Both the position numbers and the translations under genes were made by a program. 64,000 nt of DNA from CAADGU01 sp035444285. GTDB taxonomy: Bacteria > Chloroflexota > Anaerolineae > Promineifilales > Promineifilaceae. Below are positions 17,471 through 24,895 of the stretch, piece by piece (the stretch's first letter is position 1; the number at the start of each line of letters is the position of its first letter). The notes below the pieces were generated by a model that did not search any database, was not told the origin of the DNA, and was given only the letters and a program-made list of their open reading frames with translations. Location of the stretch: contig DAOMOK010000016.1 of the NCBI GenBank assembly GCA_035444285.1, positions 1 through 64,000 of the forward strand. The letters are read 5' to 3'.

Positions 17471-17941
17471 ATGACTATCAGGACACAATGGAGCAATCTG
17501 GTGGGTGAGTGGGCCGGGATAAATCGGGTGTGGCTGATGCCGGGGGAACCGGTGCGCGAGTCGGCAACGGCCGTGTCCGTTGCCTTAGCCGCCCGTGATG
17601 GGTTTGTCACCTTCAAATACACCTGGGCGGACGATGGGCAGCCGCAGGATGGGCTGTTGATTGTACGCAATGCTACGGAACCGGGCGACAGGGACATGGT
17701 GTGGCTGGATTCCTGGCATACGGGCGGGCAGTTTATGGTTTTTCGGGGCGAGGTGGATGGAGACGGCCGTGTCTCTGCCCTGACTTCCTACCCCGCCCCA
17801 CCCGGCCCCGATTGGGGTTGGCGCATCGAATTGGCCGCCGAAACAGCAGACGAGTTCACCATCCGCATGTTCAACATCCCCGCCGGTATGGACGAACTCC
17901 TGGCCGTGGAAGCGCAGTACGGCCGTGTTCGCACTGCCTGA
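17471..17941 (+). CDS. DUF1579-like small beta-barrel protein
   Basis: 156 residues from the chosen start, which has AGGAGG 8 nt upstream. The pattern (LVGEWAG at the N-terminus, alternating strands, VWLDSWHTGGQFM, PPGPDWGWRIELA, FTIRMFNIPAGMDELLAVEAQY) is lipocalin-like and resembles DUF1579 proteins of unknown function. No signal peptide. An upstream ATPase-style palindrome (GACGGCCGTACCCCC at 17412) marks a repeat remnant in the leader. Confidence 0.55.
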   Translation: MTIRTQWSNLVGEWAGINRVWLMPGEPVRESATAVSVALAARDGFVTFKYTWADDGQPQDGLLIVRNATEPGDRDMVWLDSWHTGGQFMVFRGEVDGDGRVSALTSYPAPPGPDWGWRIELAAETADEFTIRMFNIPAGMDELLAVEAQYGRVRTA

Positions 17942-18059
17942 ACCATCAGTAAAGGTATTATGACGACGGCAAGTCTTATGGCATAATATCTCAAGTTGAA
18001 CAGGAAGATTAGCTGGATTGATTAACGCCATCTGGTGATTACTTGCTTGAGGTTTAATT

Positions 18060-18308
18060 ATGATGTTACGTGAAACAGTCAAAAAACAAATTGACTCATT
18101 AAATGAAAATCAGCTTTCAAGAATTGCTGACTACATCTTATCACTCAAAGTTCAAGCCAGGAGCGTGATGAAGACAACCTCTTTTTGGCAAAATGCAACG
18201 CCAAAAGAGCGCGCCGAAGATTTTCTGGAGTGGGTTTCGGGATTGAATAAAACCGGTCTAACCCTACCTGATGAAGCATTTGATCGCGGTAGCATTTACG
18301 AATCGTGA
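18060..18308 (+). CDS. Antitoxin-like small protein of a PIN toxin pair
   Basis: 82 residues. The start MLRETVKKQIDSLNENQLSRIADYILSLK is a short helical dimer-type segment, and the C-terminus is acidic, as in antitoxins that cover PIN nucleases. It overlaps the downstream PIN gene by 4 bp. The family is not recognised with certainty; the pairing gives the function. Base composition is more AT-rich than the neighbours and no ACGGCCGT copies are present. Confidence 0.65.
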   Translation: MMLRETVKKQIDSLNENQLSRIADYILSLKVQARSVMKTTSFWQNATPKERAEDFLEWVSGLNKTGLTLPDEAFDRGSIYES

Positions 18309-18757
18309 CCACATACTTGCTCGACACCAATATCATTCTTCGGTTCAGCAACCCATCAGACGCACAACACGAGCTGGTTACAAATGCTGTAGCTGCTATT
18401 TTGGCAAATGGCGATGACTGTTTTTTAACGCCACAAGTTTTGATTGAACTGTGGGTTGTGGCCACACGCCCCACAGATGTCAACGGTTTAGGTTGGTCAA
18501 CAACATACACACGGAACATCATTGAGCAATTAATGCAACGTTTTCCAATTGCCGAGGAAACGCCTCAACTCTTTCAAACATGGTTAGAGATAGTTTCAAA
18601 ACAAAAAATATCGGGAAAACGCACACATGATGCTCGCATCATGGCTATGATGAAAATTGCTTCACTTGATCACATTCTCACGCTAAATCCAGGTGACTTC
18701 TCCAACATTCCTGATATTTCGGTTGTCCATCCCCGGCAAATCATTGACGCGGAATGA
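18305..18757 (+). CDS. PIN-domain ribonuclease toxin (VapC-like)
   Basis: 150 residues. The first acidic site is in YLLDTNIILRF, the second in PQVLIELWVV, the third in HDARIMAMM, and the last near LNPGDF, the acidic quartet of PIN nucleases. GTG start within the antitoxin stop codon (GTGA), so translation is coupled. Predicted to cleave RNA when freed from its partner. AT-rich and without the palindrome, suggesting transfer. Confidence 0.85.
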   Translation: MTTYLLDTNIILRFSNPSDAQHELVTNAVAAILANGDDCFLTPQVLIELWVVATRPTDVNGLGWSTTYTRNIIEQLMQRFPIAEETPQLFQTWLEIVSKQKISGKRTHDARIMAMMKIASLDHILTLNPGDFSNIPDISVVHPRQIIDAE

Positions 18758-18873
18758 TTTTGTTTCCCTACTTAAACAAGACTTACAGCCTGACCTACCA
18801 GCAGGTGAAGCGGGCGTCAGGTTCGTTGTGTAATGAATCGTTATAATGCATGGTTAGACGCCAAGGAGACATC

Positions 18874-19314
18874 ATGACAGTCAAACGTATGGACAACGTT
18901 GGCATCGTGGTAGAAGACCTTGATGCCGCCATTGAGTTCTTCACCGAACTTGGCCTCGAGCTTGAGGGGCGCGCCCCAATCGAAGGGGAGTGGGCCGGGC
19001 GCGTCACGGGACTGCGCGACCAGCGCGTCGAGATTGCCATGATGCGTACACCGGACGGCCGTAGCCGGATCGAGATGTCCCGATTCCTGGCGCCGCCTGT
19101 GGCTGCCGACCACCGCCGCGCCCCGGTGAACGCTCTCGGTTATCTGCGCGTCATGTTCACCGTGGAGGACCTCGACGATACGCTGGCCCGGCTGGGCAAA
19201 CACGGCGCAGAGCTTGTCGGCGAAGTCGTTCAGTACGAAGACATTTATCGGCTTTGCTACATCCGAGGCCCCGAGGGAATTCTCATCGGGCTTGCCCAAG
19301 AGCTACGGCAGTAG
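18874..19314 (+). CDS. VOC-family (glyoxalase/dioxygenase-like) protein
   Basis: 146 residues. Two beta-alpha-beta-beta-beta modules start at MDNVGIVVEDLDAAIEFFTELGLELEG and LGYLRVMFTVEDLDDTLARLGKHGAEL. The end IRGPEGILIGLAQEL has Gly where active metal-dependent members usually have a Glu ligand followed by another acidic residue, so the metal site may be altered. AAGGAG lies 5 nt before the ATG at 18874. Substrate unknown; proteins of this type are often annotated as bleomycin-resistance-like. Confidence 0.75.
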   Translation: MTVKRMDNVGIVVEDLDAAIEFFTELGLELEGRAPIEGEWAGRVTGLRDQRVEIAMMRTPDGRSRIEMSRFLAPPVAADHRRAPVNALGYLRVMFTVEDLDDTLARLGKHGAELVGEVVQYEDIYRLCYIRGPEGILIGLAQELRQ

Positions 19315-19400
19315 ACTTCCTGATGAGTACATGTGGATTTGTTGTTAATGTCGGTCACGGCCGTACCCCCTCCCTCCTCTCCATCACCCAACAGAAACAT

Positions 19401-19580
19401 GTAAAAATCGTCCCGCGCTTGTAAAAACTGTGGAGGAGCGCGTAAAAGTCGTTACGCGCCTGTAAAAACCACGCCGGAGCGCGTAAAAACGGCGCCGCGC
19501 TCGTAAAAACCATCCAGGAGCGTGTAAAAGTGGCGCCGCGCTTGTAAAAATGACGGAGGAGCGCGTAAAAACCGTTCCGC
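19401..19580. repeat. Nine-unit phased GTAAAAA array
   Basis: GTAAAA(A/G) begins at 19401, 19421, 19442, 19462, 19483, 19503, 19524, 19544 and 19565, so spacing alternates exactly 20, 21, 20, 21 and so on. Two kinds of unit alternate: one ends in GGAGCGC, the other in CCGCGCT, and these ends are mutually complementary. The array lies in a 458-bp gap between the VOC gene and dnaE and directly follows an ACGGCCGTACCCC module at 19359. The spacing is not a multiple of three, so it is not a coding repeat. Confidence 0.93.
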
Positions 19581-19640
19581 AGCACTGTTTTCCCATTTCA
19601 ACCCCTTCCAACCCACTTTGTTAACAAAATCATCTTAGCC

Positions 19641-19728
19641 TGTCATTCCGACGAGTCTTCGAAGAGGAATCTCTCCCATTTGTATAGGAGAAGGATTCCT
19701 CGCTCCGCAGACTCCGCTCGGAATGACA
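19641..19728. repeat. 88-bp inverted-repeat element with TGTCATTCCGA ends
   Basis: The element starts TGTCATTCCGACGAG and ends CTCGGAATGACA, with inner GAGGAATCT and GATTCCTCG that also pair. This type of non-autonomous palindromic element is widespread in bacteria from several phyla (from memory). No gene is inside. It lies between the phased array and the end of dnaE. Confidence 0.8.
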
Positions 19729-19772
19729 AATGAATTGCAAAAGTCGAATAACGACAGATTTCTATTACCCCC

Positions 19773-22700
19773 TCACAGATTGACCACCTGCTCCGCCTCA
19801 AACCAGCCATCCCCCCATTCATCCTCCCGCCACACCCCGCTCAAGCGCAACGGCCGCCACCGTTCTACCTTCTGATTCAACCCCCGCAACGGCCGTACCA
19901 CCACAAAATCATCCCCATCCCCCACATAAAAGCCGCGCCCGCCCGTCCAACCCGGCAAGCGCACCCCGGCAATCGTCGTCCGCTGCCCACGCAGCCGGTG
20001 AACAAAACGCAGCGGCACATCATCGGCCGTTTGCTCTTTAACCAACGCTATCGGATTGGCGCTGACCGGCCAGCCTAACAGCCGCGTTTCCCATTCCAAC
20101 CGCTGCGCTAGTGATTCAGGGGTCACGGCCGTACTCACCCCAAAACCAAACGCTAACTGCCCGGCGCTGCCCGCCCGCTCAATCTCCGCCGCCTCTGCCA
20201 GCAGCGCCGCCCGGCTTTCCGCCAACCCATCCAACGCCCCACACTGAATCAAATGGGTGATCTCCTTGTTTTGCAGGGGTACTTTACGCAGCAAGTCACG
20301 CAAGTTGTGATACGGCCGTGCCGCCACAATCGCCTCAATCGCGCTCTGGCGCAAATCGCGGATTTGGCCCAGGCCCATCCACAGGTGCAGTTCGCCAGAC
20401 CTGACAGGTTTCTGAAAACCTGCCAGGTCTCCGCCCGCCAGAGTAAACCCCCGCCCACTCACATTCACATGCGGCGGATGCACCGGGATGCCCAACCGCT
20501 GCGCCTCGGCGATGTAGATGGCCGGATGGTGAAAGCCACCATGATCCGCCAGCCGCGCACATAAAAAGGCCGCCGGGTAATGCGTTTTCAGGTAGGCCGA
20601 ACGGTAACTCACATCCGCATACGCCGTGGCGTGCCCCTGGTTAAAGCCATAGCCCGCAAACGGCTCCACCTGCCCCCACAACGTCTCCGCTTGCACGGCC
20701 GTCAACCCCGACCGCTCCTGGCAGCCCTGCACAAAACGCGCCCGCGTCGCCTCCATCTCCTTCGCCTGAAACTTGCTCATCCCCTTGCGCAGCCGGTCCG
20801 CCTCCGCCCAGGTCAGCCCCGCCACCTCCGTGGCAATCCGCAAAATCTGCTCCTGAAACAACAACACCCCCTGCGAAACGCGCAATATCGGCTCCAGCGC
20901 CGGATGCAAGTACGACACCGCCTCCTGCCCACGATAGCGGCGCACAAACGCCTGCGCCATGCCACCCAACGCCGGGCCGGGTTTGAAAAAGGCATTGGCT
21001 ACGGCCAGATCACGCACACGTTTGGCCTGCAACTGGCGCAAGGTGCGCTGCGCCCCGGTAGATTCACACTGGAAGACGCCGATGGTTTGGGCAGTGCTCA
21101 GGGTCACGGCCGTGTCCGCATCCTCCAGGTCAATGGCCGCCAGATCAAATGCCGGGTCGTGGTATTGGCGAATCAGGTCGGCCGCATCCGCCAGCACCGT
21201 CAGCGCCCGAATGCCCAACAAATCCATCTTGGGCAGCCCCATCGTTTCCGCGTCGCGGAAATCAAACTGCGTCGTCAAAAACCCTTTGGGGGCCATCTGC
21301 ACCGGCACAAAATCGGTCAGCGGGCCGGGCGTAATCACCACCCCACCCGGATGCACACTCAGGTGATGCGGCTGCCCCACCAGGGCATACGCCGCCCGCA
21401 AAATATCCCGGTCACGGCCGTCCGGCAGTTGCGCGGCAATTTCTTCCACATTGGACACATCGCGGCGGCGCGGGTCAGGATGCCAATGGTCGGGCAGCAC
21501 GGCCGTCAGCCGCTTAATGTCCGCCTCCGCATATCCATACGCCTTCGCCGTCTCCCGCGCCGCCGATTTAGGCTGCATGGTGGAGATGGTCGCCACCAGC
21601 GCCACCCGCTCCGCGCCATACGTCTCGCGGATATAATGCAGCACCTCGTCGCGGCGGCGGCTGCAAAAATCCAGGTCAATGTCCGGCAAATTGGCCCGCG
21701 CCGGATTCAAAAAGCGTTCAAATAACAGGTCATGCAGCACCGGGTCTACCTGGGTAATGCCCAGGCAGTAGGCCACCAGCGAATTGGCCACGCTGCCGCG
21801 TGTATTCACCGGCACCCCCGTCTCCCGCGCAAAGCGGGTAATGTCCGCCACCAGCAAAAACAGCGGTGCAAACCCTTTGGCGATGATGGCGGTGAGTTCG
21901 TGTTTTAGTCGTGACTCGTAATCCGTAATCCGTAATCCGTTATCCGACGGTTCACGGGTTACGGATAACGGATTACGTCTTTCCAGACCGCTCTTGGCCT
22001 GTTCAACTAACGCTTCCTCGGCCGTTTGCCCTTCCGGTAATTCCAGTTTGGGCCAGATGGGACGGCCGTCCGGCAGGCAGGGCGTGGCGCATTGGCGGGC
22101 GATGTCGGCCGTGCGCGCCACTGTTTCGGGGAAGGCGGCGTAAGCGGCGGCGATTTGATCGGGGGATTGCCAGTGCAGGGTCACGGCGAACCCGAAGCGG
22201 CTTCGGGCCGTGTCCCCAAACGCAGGCAGCGCCTCATCGGGCACATCCGCCAGGGGGCAATTGTGGTCAATGGCCGCCAGCAGGCGCAGGCGGGGGGCAT
22301 CGGCCGGTTGCAGGCAGTAGATGGGGTGGACGGCAACGGCCGTCAGCCCAAACCGTTCCCCAATGGTGATCAACTCACGACCAACCTGCTCATCGGCCGC
22401 CGAATGCAATTCCAGACTGAGATACCCCATCTCGCCAAACAGCCCACCCAACCGGGAGGCAAAGCGCACCGCCGCCTGCCGGTTGCCCGCCCGCACATAC
22501 CGCTCCGTCCAGCCCATACGCCCCCCGTCCAAAGCAATTAAGCCGTCGCTATTTTCCTTCAGCCAGCCCCAGGGAATACCTTGCCGCAGCAATTGTGCCC
22601 GCGCCTGGCTCGATTGTATGGCCGAGGAGAGACGGCAAAGGGATTGGTAGCCGTTTGGCCCGGTGGCCAGCAGCACCAGCCGCCCGGCCACATCCGGCGT

Positions 22701-22937
22701 CAGGTTCATCTCGCCTTCGGGAGCGGCCACCGGCAGGGTCATGCCGATGATGGGTTGGATACCGGCTTGGGCACATGCTTGCTGAAATTGGACGGCGCCA
22801 ATGAGCACGGCCGTGTCCGTTAATGCCAATGCCCCCATCCCCTCCTCCGCCGCCCGATTAACCAGATCAAAAACGGACGCCGTGCCACCAAGCAGGGTAT
22901 AATGGGAATGAACGTGCAAGTGGGTGAATGAATTCAT
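19773..22937 (-). CDS. DNA polymerase III alpha subunit, DnaE family (DnaE2/ImuC-like)
   Basis: 1054 residues; replicative-type DNA polymerase. The N-terminal PHP domain starts HLHVHSHYTLLGGT. The catalytic Asp pair is in NLPDIDLDF, followed by REVLHYIRETYGAERVALVATISTM-like fingers, and the helix-hairpin-helix plus OB-fold region form the C-terminus. The length of about 1050 suggests the error-prone DnaE2/ImuC type rather than the main DnaE (about 1150), but no imuA/imuB genes are next to it. Two repeats are embedded in frame: a mirrored heptamer tract (21911-21978) between the PHP and polymerase parts, and a hairpin element (20397-20430) near the C-terminus. The start at MNSFTHLHVH is chosen because the upstream in-frame codons are repeat DNA. 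Confidence 0.88.
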   Translation of the reverse strand: MNSFTHLHVHSHYTLLGGTASVFDLVNRAAEEGMGALALTDTAVLIGAVQFQQACAQAGIQPIIGMTLPVAAPEGEMNLTPDVAGRLVLLATGPNGYQSLCRLSSAIQSSQARAQLLRQGIPWGWLKENSDGLIALDGGRMGWTERYVRAGNRQAAVRFASRLGGLFGEMGYLSLELHSAADEQVGRELITIGERFGLTAVAVHPIYCLQPADAPRLRLLAAIDHNCPLADVPDEALPAFGDTARSRFGFAVTLHWQSPDQIAAAYAAFPETVARTADIARQCATPCLPDGRPIWPKLELPEGQTAEEALVEQAKSGLERRNPLSVTREPSDNGLRITDYESRLKHELTAIIAKGFAPLFLLVADITRFARETGVPVNTRGSVANSLVAYCLGITQVDPVLHDLLFERFLNPARANLPDIDLDFCSRRRDEVLHYIRETYGAERVALVATISTMQPKSAARETAKAYGYAEADIKRLTAVLPDHWHPDPRRRDVSNVEEIAAQLPDGRDRDILRAAYALVGQPHHLSVHPGGVVITPGPLTDFVPVQMAPKGFLTTQFDFRDAETMGLPKMDLLGIRALTVLADAADLIRQYHDPAFDLAAIDLEDADTAVTLSTAQTIGVFQCESTGAQRTLRQLQAKRVRDLAVANAFFKPGPALGGMAQAFVRRYRGQEAVSYLHPALEPILRVSQGVLLFQEQILRIATEVAGLTWAEADRLRKGMSKFQAKEMEATRARFVQGCQERSGLTAVQAETLWGQVEPFAGYGFNQGHATAYADVSYRSAYLKTHYPAAFLCARLADHGGFHHPAIYIAEAQRLGIPVHPPHVNVSGRGFTLAGGDLAGFQKPVRSGELHLWMGLGQIRDLRQSAIEAIVAARPYHNLRDLLRKVPLQNKEITHLIQCGALDGLAESRAALLAEAAEIERAGSAGQLAFGFGVSTAVTPESLAQRLEWETRLLGWPVSANPIALVKEQTADDVPLRFVHRLRGQRTTIAGVRLPGWTGGRGFYVGDGDDFVVVRPLRGLNQKVERWRPLRLSGVWREDEWGDGWFEAEQVVNL
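20397..20430. repeat. Hairpin element of the AGACCTGACAGGTTT family inside dnaE
   Basis: AGACCTGACAGGTTT and AAACCTGCCAGGTCT pair around a short loop. It is read in frame by the polymerase gene as DLAGFQKPVRSGELH. Other copies are at 24272, 28376 and 63557, outside or at the ends of genes. Confidence 0.85.
21911..21978. repeat. Mirrored heptamer tract inside dnaE
   Basis: GTGACTC, three GTAATCC and GTTATCC are followed after 5 bp by TTCACGG, GTTACGG, ATAACGG and ATTACGT, the inverted version. The polymerase gene reads through it in frame as a peptide containing NPLSVTREPSDNGLRITDYE. Confidence 0.92.
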
Positions 22938-22979
22938 GGTGCGCGGATCATACAGGCAAGTTTGGATGAGGGAAAGGAT

Positions 22980-23054
22980 GAGCAGGTGAGCAGGTGAAGG
23001 GGTGACAGGGTGATTGTTTAATCTCCAATCTCCAATCTCTAATCTCCATTCACC
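22980..23054. repeat. Octamer and heptamer runs between dnaE and the SDR gene
   Basis: GAGCAGGT twice, GAAGGGGT and GACAGGGT (8-bp period) are followed by AATCTCC twice, AATCTCT, AATCTCC and ATTCACC (7-bp period). They fill most of the space between two divergent genes. Confidence 0.88.
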
Positions 23055-23078
23055 CAATCACCCAACTTTGGAGGCTTC

Positions 23079-23792
23079 ATGGAAAACAAGTCAGCGATTG
23101 TAACCGGGGGTGGCACAGGCATTGGGGCGGCGGTAGCGGTAGCATTGGCAGCGGCGGGGGCGCGGGTGGTGGTGTGTGGCCGCCGGGCAGAGCCGCTGGC
23201 GGAGGTGGTGGCCCAAATTCGCACCAATGGGGGCACGGCCGTACCGGTGACGGCCGATGTATCGGAAGTGGCGGATGTGGAGCGGGTGGTGGCCACGGCC
23301 GTCAACCGCTTTGGCACAGTAGACATCCTCATCAACAATGCTGCCATTGACGGCGGCGCGCCTATTCACCGGCACAGCATCGAGGAGTGGGATCAGGTAA
23401 TGGCGATTAACCTGCGCGGGCCATTTTTGTTTGCGCGGGCGGTGCTGCCCCTGATGCGGCGGCAGCAGAGCGGGCACATCATCAATATCAGTTCCGAATC
23501 CGGGGTGGAGTATTACGCCGGCAATGGCGCATATGGCGTCTCTAAACACGCCCTGAACGCATTGGGTGAATTTATTCAGGTAGAAAACCAGGATCTCAAC
23601 ATCCGCGTGAACACCATTTGCCCCGGCATGGTGCTGACGCCCATGGCCGAGGACAATCCCGGCCTGATTCACGACAAATGCCTGTCGCCAGAAGATATTG
23701 CCGATCTGGCGATGTGGCTGCTCAGCCGCCAACCCAACTTGAAAATTGGCCTGCCGGTGCTGATTCAGACAATGGCGAATCCGTGGGGGTGA
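23079..23792 (+). CDS. Short-chain dehydrogenase/reductase
   Basis: 237 residues; cytosolic NAD(P)-dependent oxidoreductase. The cofactor motif is TGGGTGIG near residue 10, then NNAA (INNAAID), catalytic Ser in NISSESG, and the YGVSK Tyr-Lys pair. The Arg-Arg after VVVCG (GRR) favours NADP(H). The C-terminus ends in PVLIQTMANPWG without the usual final strand region, so it is somewhat divergent. GGAGG lies 6 nt upstream. Substrate unknown. Confidence 0.88.
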   Translation: MENKSAIVTGGGTGIGAAVAVALAAAGARVVVCGRRAEPLAEVVAQIRTNGGTAVPVTADVSEVADVERVVATAVNRFGTVDILINNAAIDGGAPIHRHSIEEWDQVMAINLRGPFLFARAVLPLMRRQQSGHIINISSESGVEYYAGNGAYGVSKHALNALGEFIQVENQDLNIRVNTICPGMVLTPMAEDNPGLIHDKCLSPEDIADLAMWLLSRQPNLKIGLPVLIQTMANPWG

Positions 23793-23797
23793 AGAGC

Positions 23798-23853
23798 GTA
23801 ACCCGTAATCCGTGACCCGTAATCGGTTCACGGATTACGGGCTACGGGTTACG
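23798..23853. repeat. Mirrored heptamer tract, 4 forward and 4 inverted units
   Basis: GTAACCC, GTAATCC, GTGACCC, GTAATCG then GTTCACG, GATTACG, GGCTACG, GGTTACG: exactly 8 x 7 bp, able to form a long hairpin. It lies in the gap after the SDR gene and ends 3 bp before the next start codon, so it would occupy the ribosome site region. Confidence 0.93.
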
Positions 23854-23856
23854 AAG

Positions 23857-24279
23857 ATGATTTCACTTACATTAGCCAAACAGTTGAAAGAGGCCGGGCT
23901 GGTATGGCAAACGGCCGTGAACGACTTCTTCGCCATTCCTGACCGGGGCATGGACGACAAGGTGTTTGTCATTTCGGATGTGATGGTGACCATGGAACTG
24001 GTACAGGGCTGGCCTGCTCTCACCTTTCACGGCACGGCCGAATGGGCCGCCGACCACCTGCTCACCCACGAAGCCATCTGGCTGCCCACCGAGGAACAAC
24101 TGCGGGGGGAGTTGGAGAGGTTATTACCGGAAAAAGAGCCAGATATTAGTTTGACACGGCGGATGAATGGGTATCATTGTGAAATCGTGTGGGGGGAACG
24201 GCCGTTGACCTTTTCGGCCAATACGGCAGGTGAGACATATGCTCTGGCTCTGCTCCACCTTCTCTCACAGCAAACCTGA
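23857..24279 (+). CDS. Hypothetical protein
   Basis: 140 residues from the ATG at 23857; upstream in-frame codons belong to the heptamer repeat. The sequence is soluble, with VWQTAVNDFFAIPDRGMDDKVFVISDVMV as its most characteristic part and several acidic stretches. No family is recognised. The last residues and the TGA stop are formed by the AAACCTGACAGG hairpin element. Confidence 0.6.
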   Translation: MISLTLAKQLKEAGLVWQTAVNDFFAIPDRGMDDKVFVISDVMVTMELVQGWPALTFHGTAEWAADHLLTHEAIWLPTEEQLRGELERLLPEKEPDISLTRRMNGYHCEIVWGERPLTFSANTAGETYALALLHLLSQQT

Positions 24280-24304
24280 CAGGTCAGGCTGACCTGTCAG
24301 GTTT
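24272..24304. repeat. Perfect hairpin element of the CCTGACAGGT family
   Basis: AAACCTGACAGGTCA, loop GGC, TGACCTGTCAGGTTT: a 15-bp perfect stem. It overlaps the stop codon of the preceding gene. It may end that transcript, but there is no T-run. Confidence 0.88.
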
Positions 24305-24316
24305 CAGGCAGCAAGG

Positions 24317-24322
24317 TATAAT
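24317..24322 (+). promoter_or_regulatory. Possible -10 box (TATAAT) of a leaderless transcript
   Basis: A perfect TATAAT ends 6 nt before the ATG at 24329, with no Shine-Dalgarno between. It directly follows a hairpin that could end the upstream transcript. Confidence 0.5.
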
Positions 24323-24328
24323 TTCCCC

Positions 24329-24829
24329 ATGAGAATTTTGCGGCGTCTGGGTGTGCTTCCTTATCTGTTACTGGGCATTGGCCTGTTCATTATTGGGTTT
24401 ATGGCATTGGAGTATGTGGTCAACAACTTCTGGCCGATTGACATTAACCGGCTCGACCTGGTACGGGCTACAGCGTTAGACCGGGTTGATGCACCAACCC
24501 TGCTGGAAGCAGCTAACAATGAACTGATCCTTGCTTTTCTGGCCACAATTATGGTGATGGTAACAGGACTGGCGCTGCCATTGGCCTATTTCTTAAACAA
24601 ACGGTTTGGGCATTATGCGGATGAACGGTTTGGGGAATCTACCACAGCGCCATTTTTAGTGGTGCTACGGCAATCTATGGGGCTGGGCGTGTGGGCCGCT
24701 TTCTGTGTATGGCTGCAAATGAACCGGGCTTTTGGCATTGCCGCCGCCCTGCTGGTAGCGGGTGTCCTCATCCTGTTTGAACTGCTGCTGCAAATCCGCA
24801 CCCGCGCCGCGGCTGTCGGTAATCCGTAA
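24329..24829 (+). CDS. Four-helix membrane protein of unknown function
   Basis: 166 residues. Hydrophobic segments lie near residues 10-30 (VLPYLLLGIGLFIIGFMALEY), 68-90 (LAFLATIMVMVTGLALPLAYF), 108-128 and 134-155. A loop after the second segment carries KRFGHYADERFGE. No family recognised. The final residues GNP and the stop codon come from the following heptamer tract. Confidence 0.65.
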   Translation: MRILRRLGVLPYLLLGIGLFIIGFMALEYVVNNFWPIDINRLDLVRATALDRVDAPTLLEAANNELILAFLATIMVMVTGLALPLAYFLNKRFGHYADERFGESTTAPFLVVLRQSMGLGVWAAFCVWLQMNRAFGIAAALLVAGVLILFELLLQIRTRAAAVGNP

Positions 24830-24895
24830 TCTGTTATCGGTAATCGGATTACGGGTCACGAGTTACGAGTTACGGATTACGGATTACGGATTACG
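24819..24895. repeat. Mirrored heptamer tract, 11 perfect units
   Basis: GTAATCC, GTAATCT, GTTATCG, GTAATCG, then GATTACG, GGTCACG, AGTTACG twice and GATTACG three times: 11 x 7 = 77 bp. It sits between two convergent genes and supplies the stop codons of both: TAA at 24827 on the plus strand and TAA at 24891 on the minus strand. Confidence 0.95.

Noticed and set aside
19401..19580. Possible CRISPR array
   Set aside because: Units are only 20-21 bp with a 7-bp constant core. There are no spacers of about 30 bp and no cas genes.
20580..21725. Long plus-strand open frame (381 codons) opposite dnaE
   Set aside because: It is rich in Arg/His/Gln, with no motif, and lies fully antisense to the recognisable polymerase gene; a by-product of GC-rich codons.
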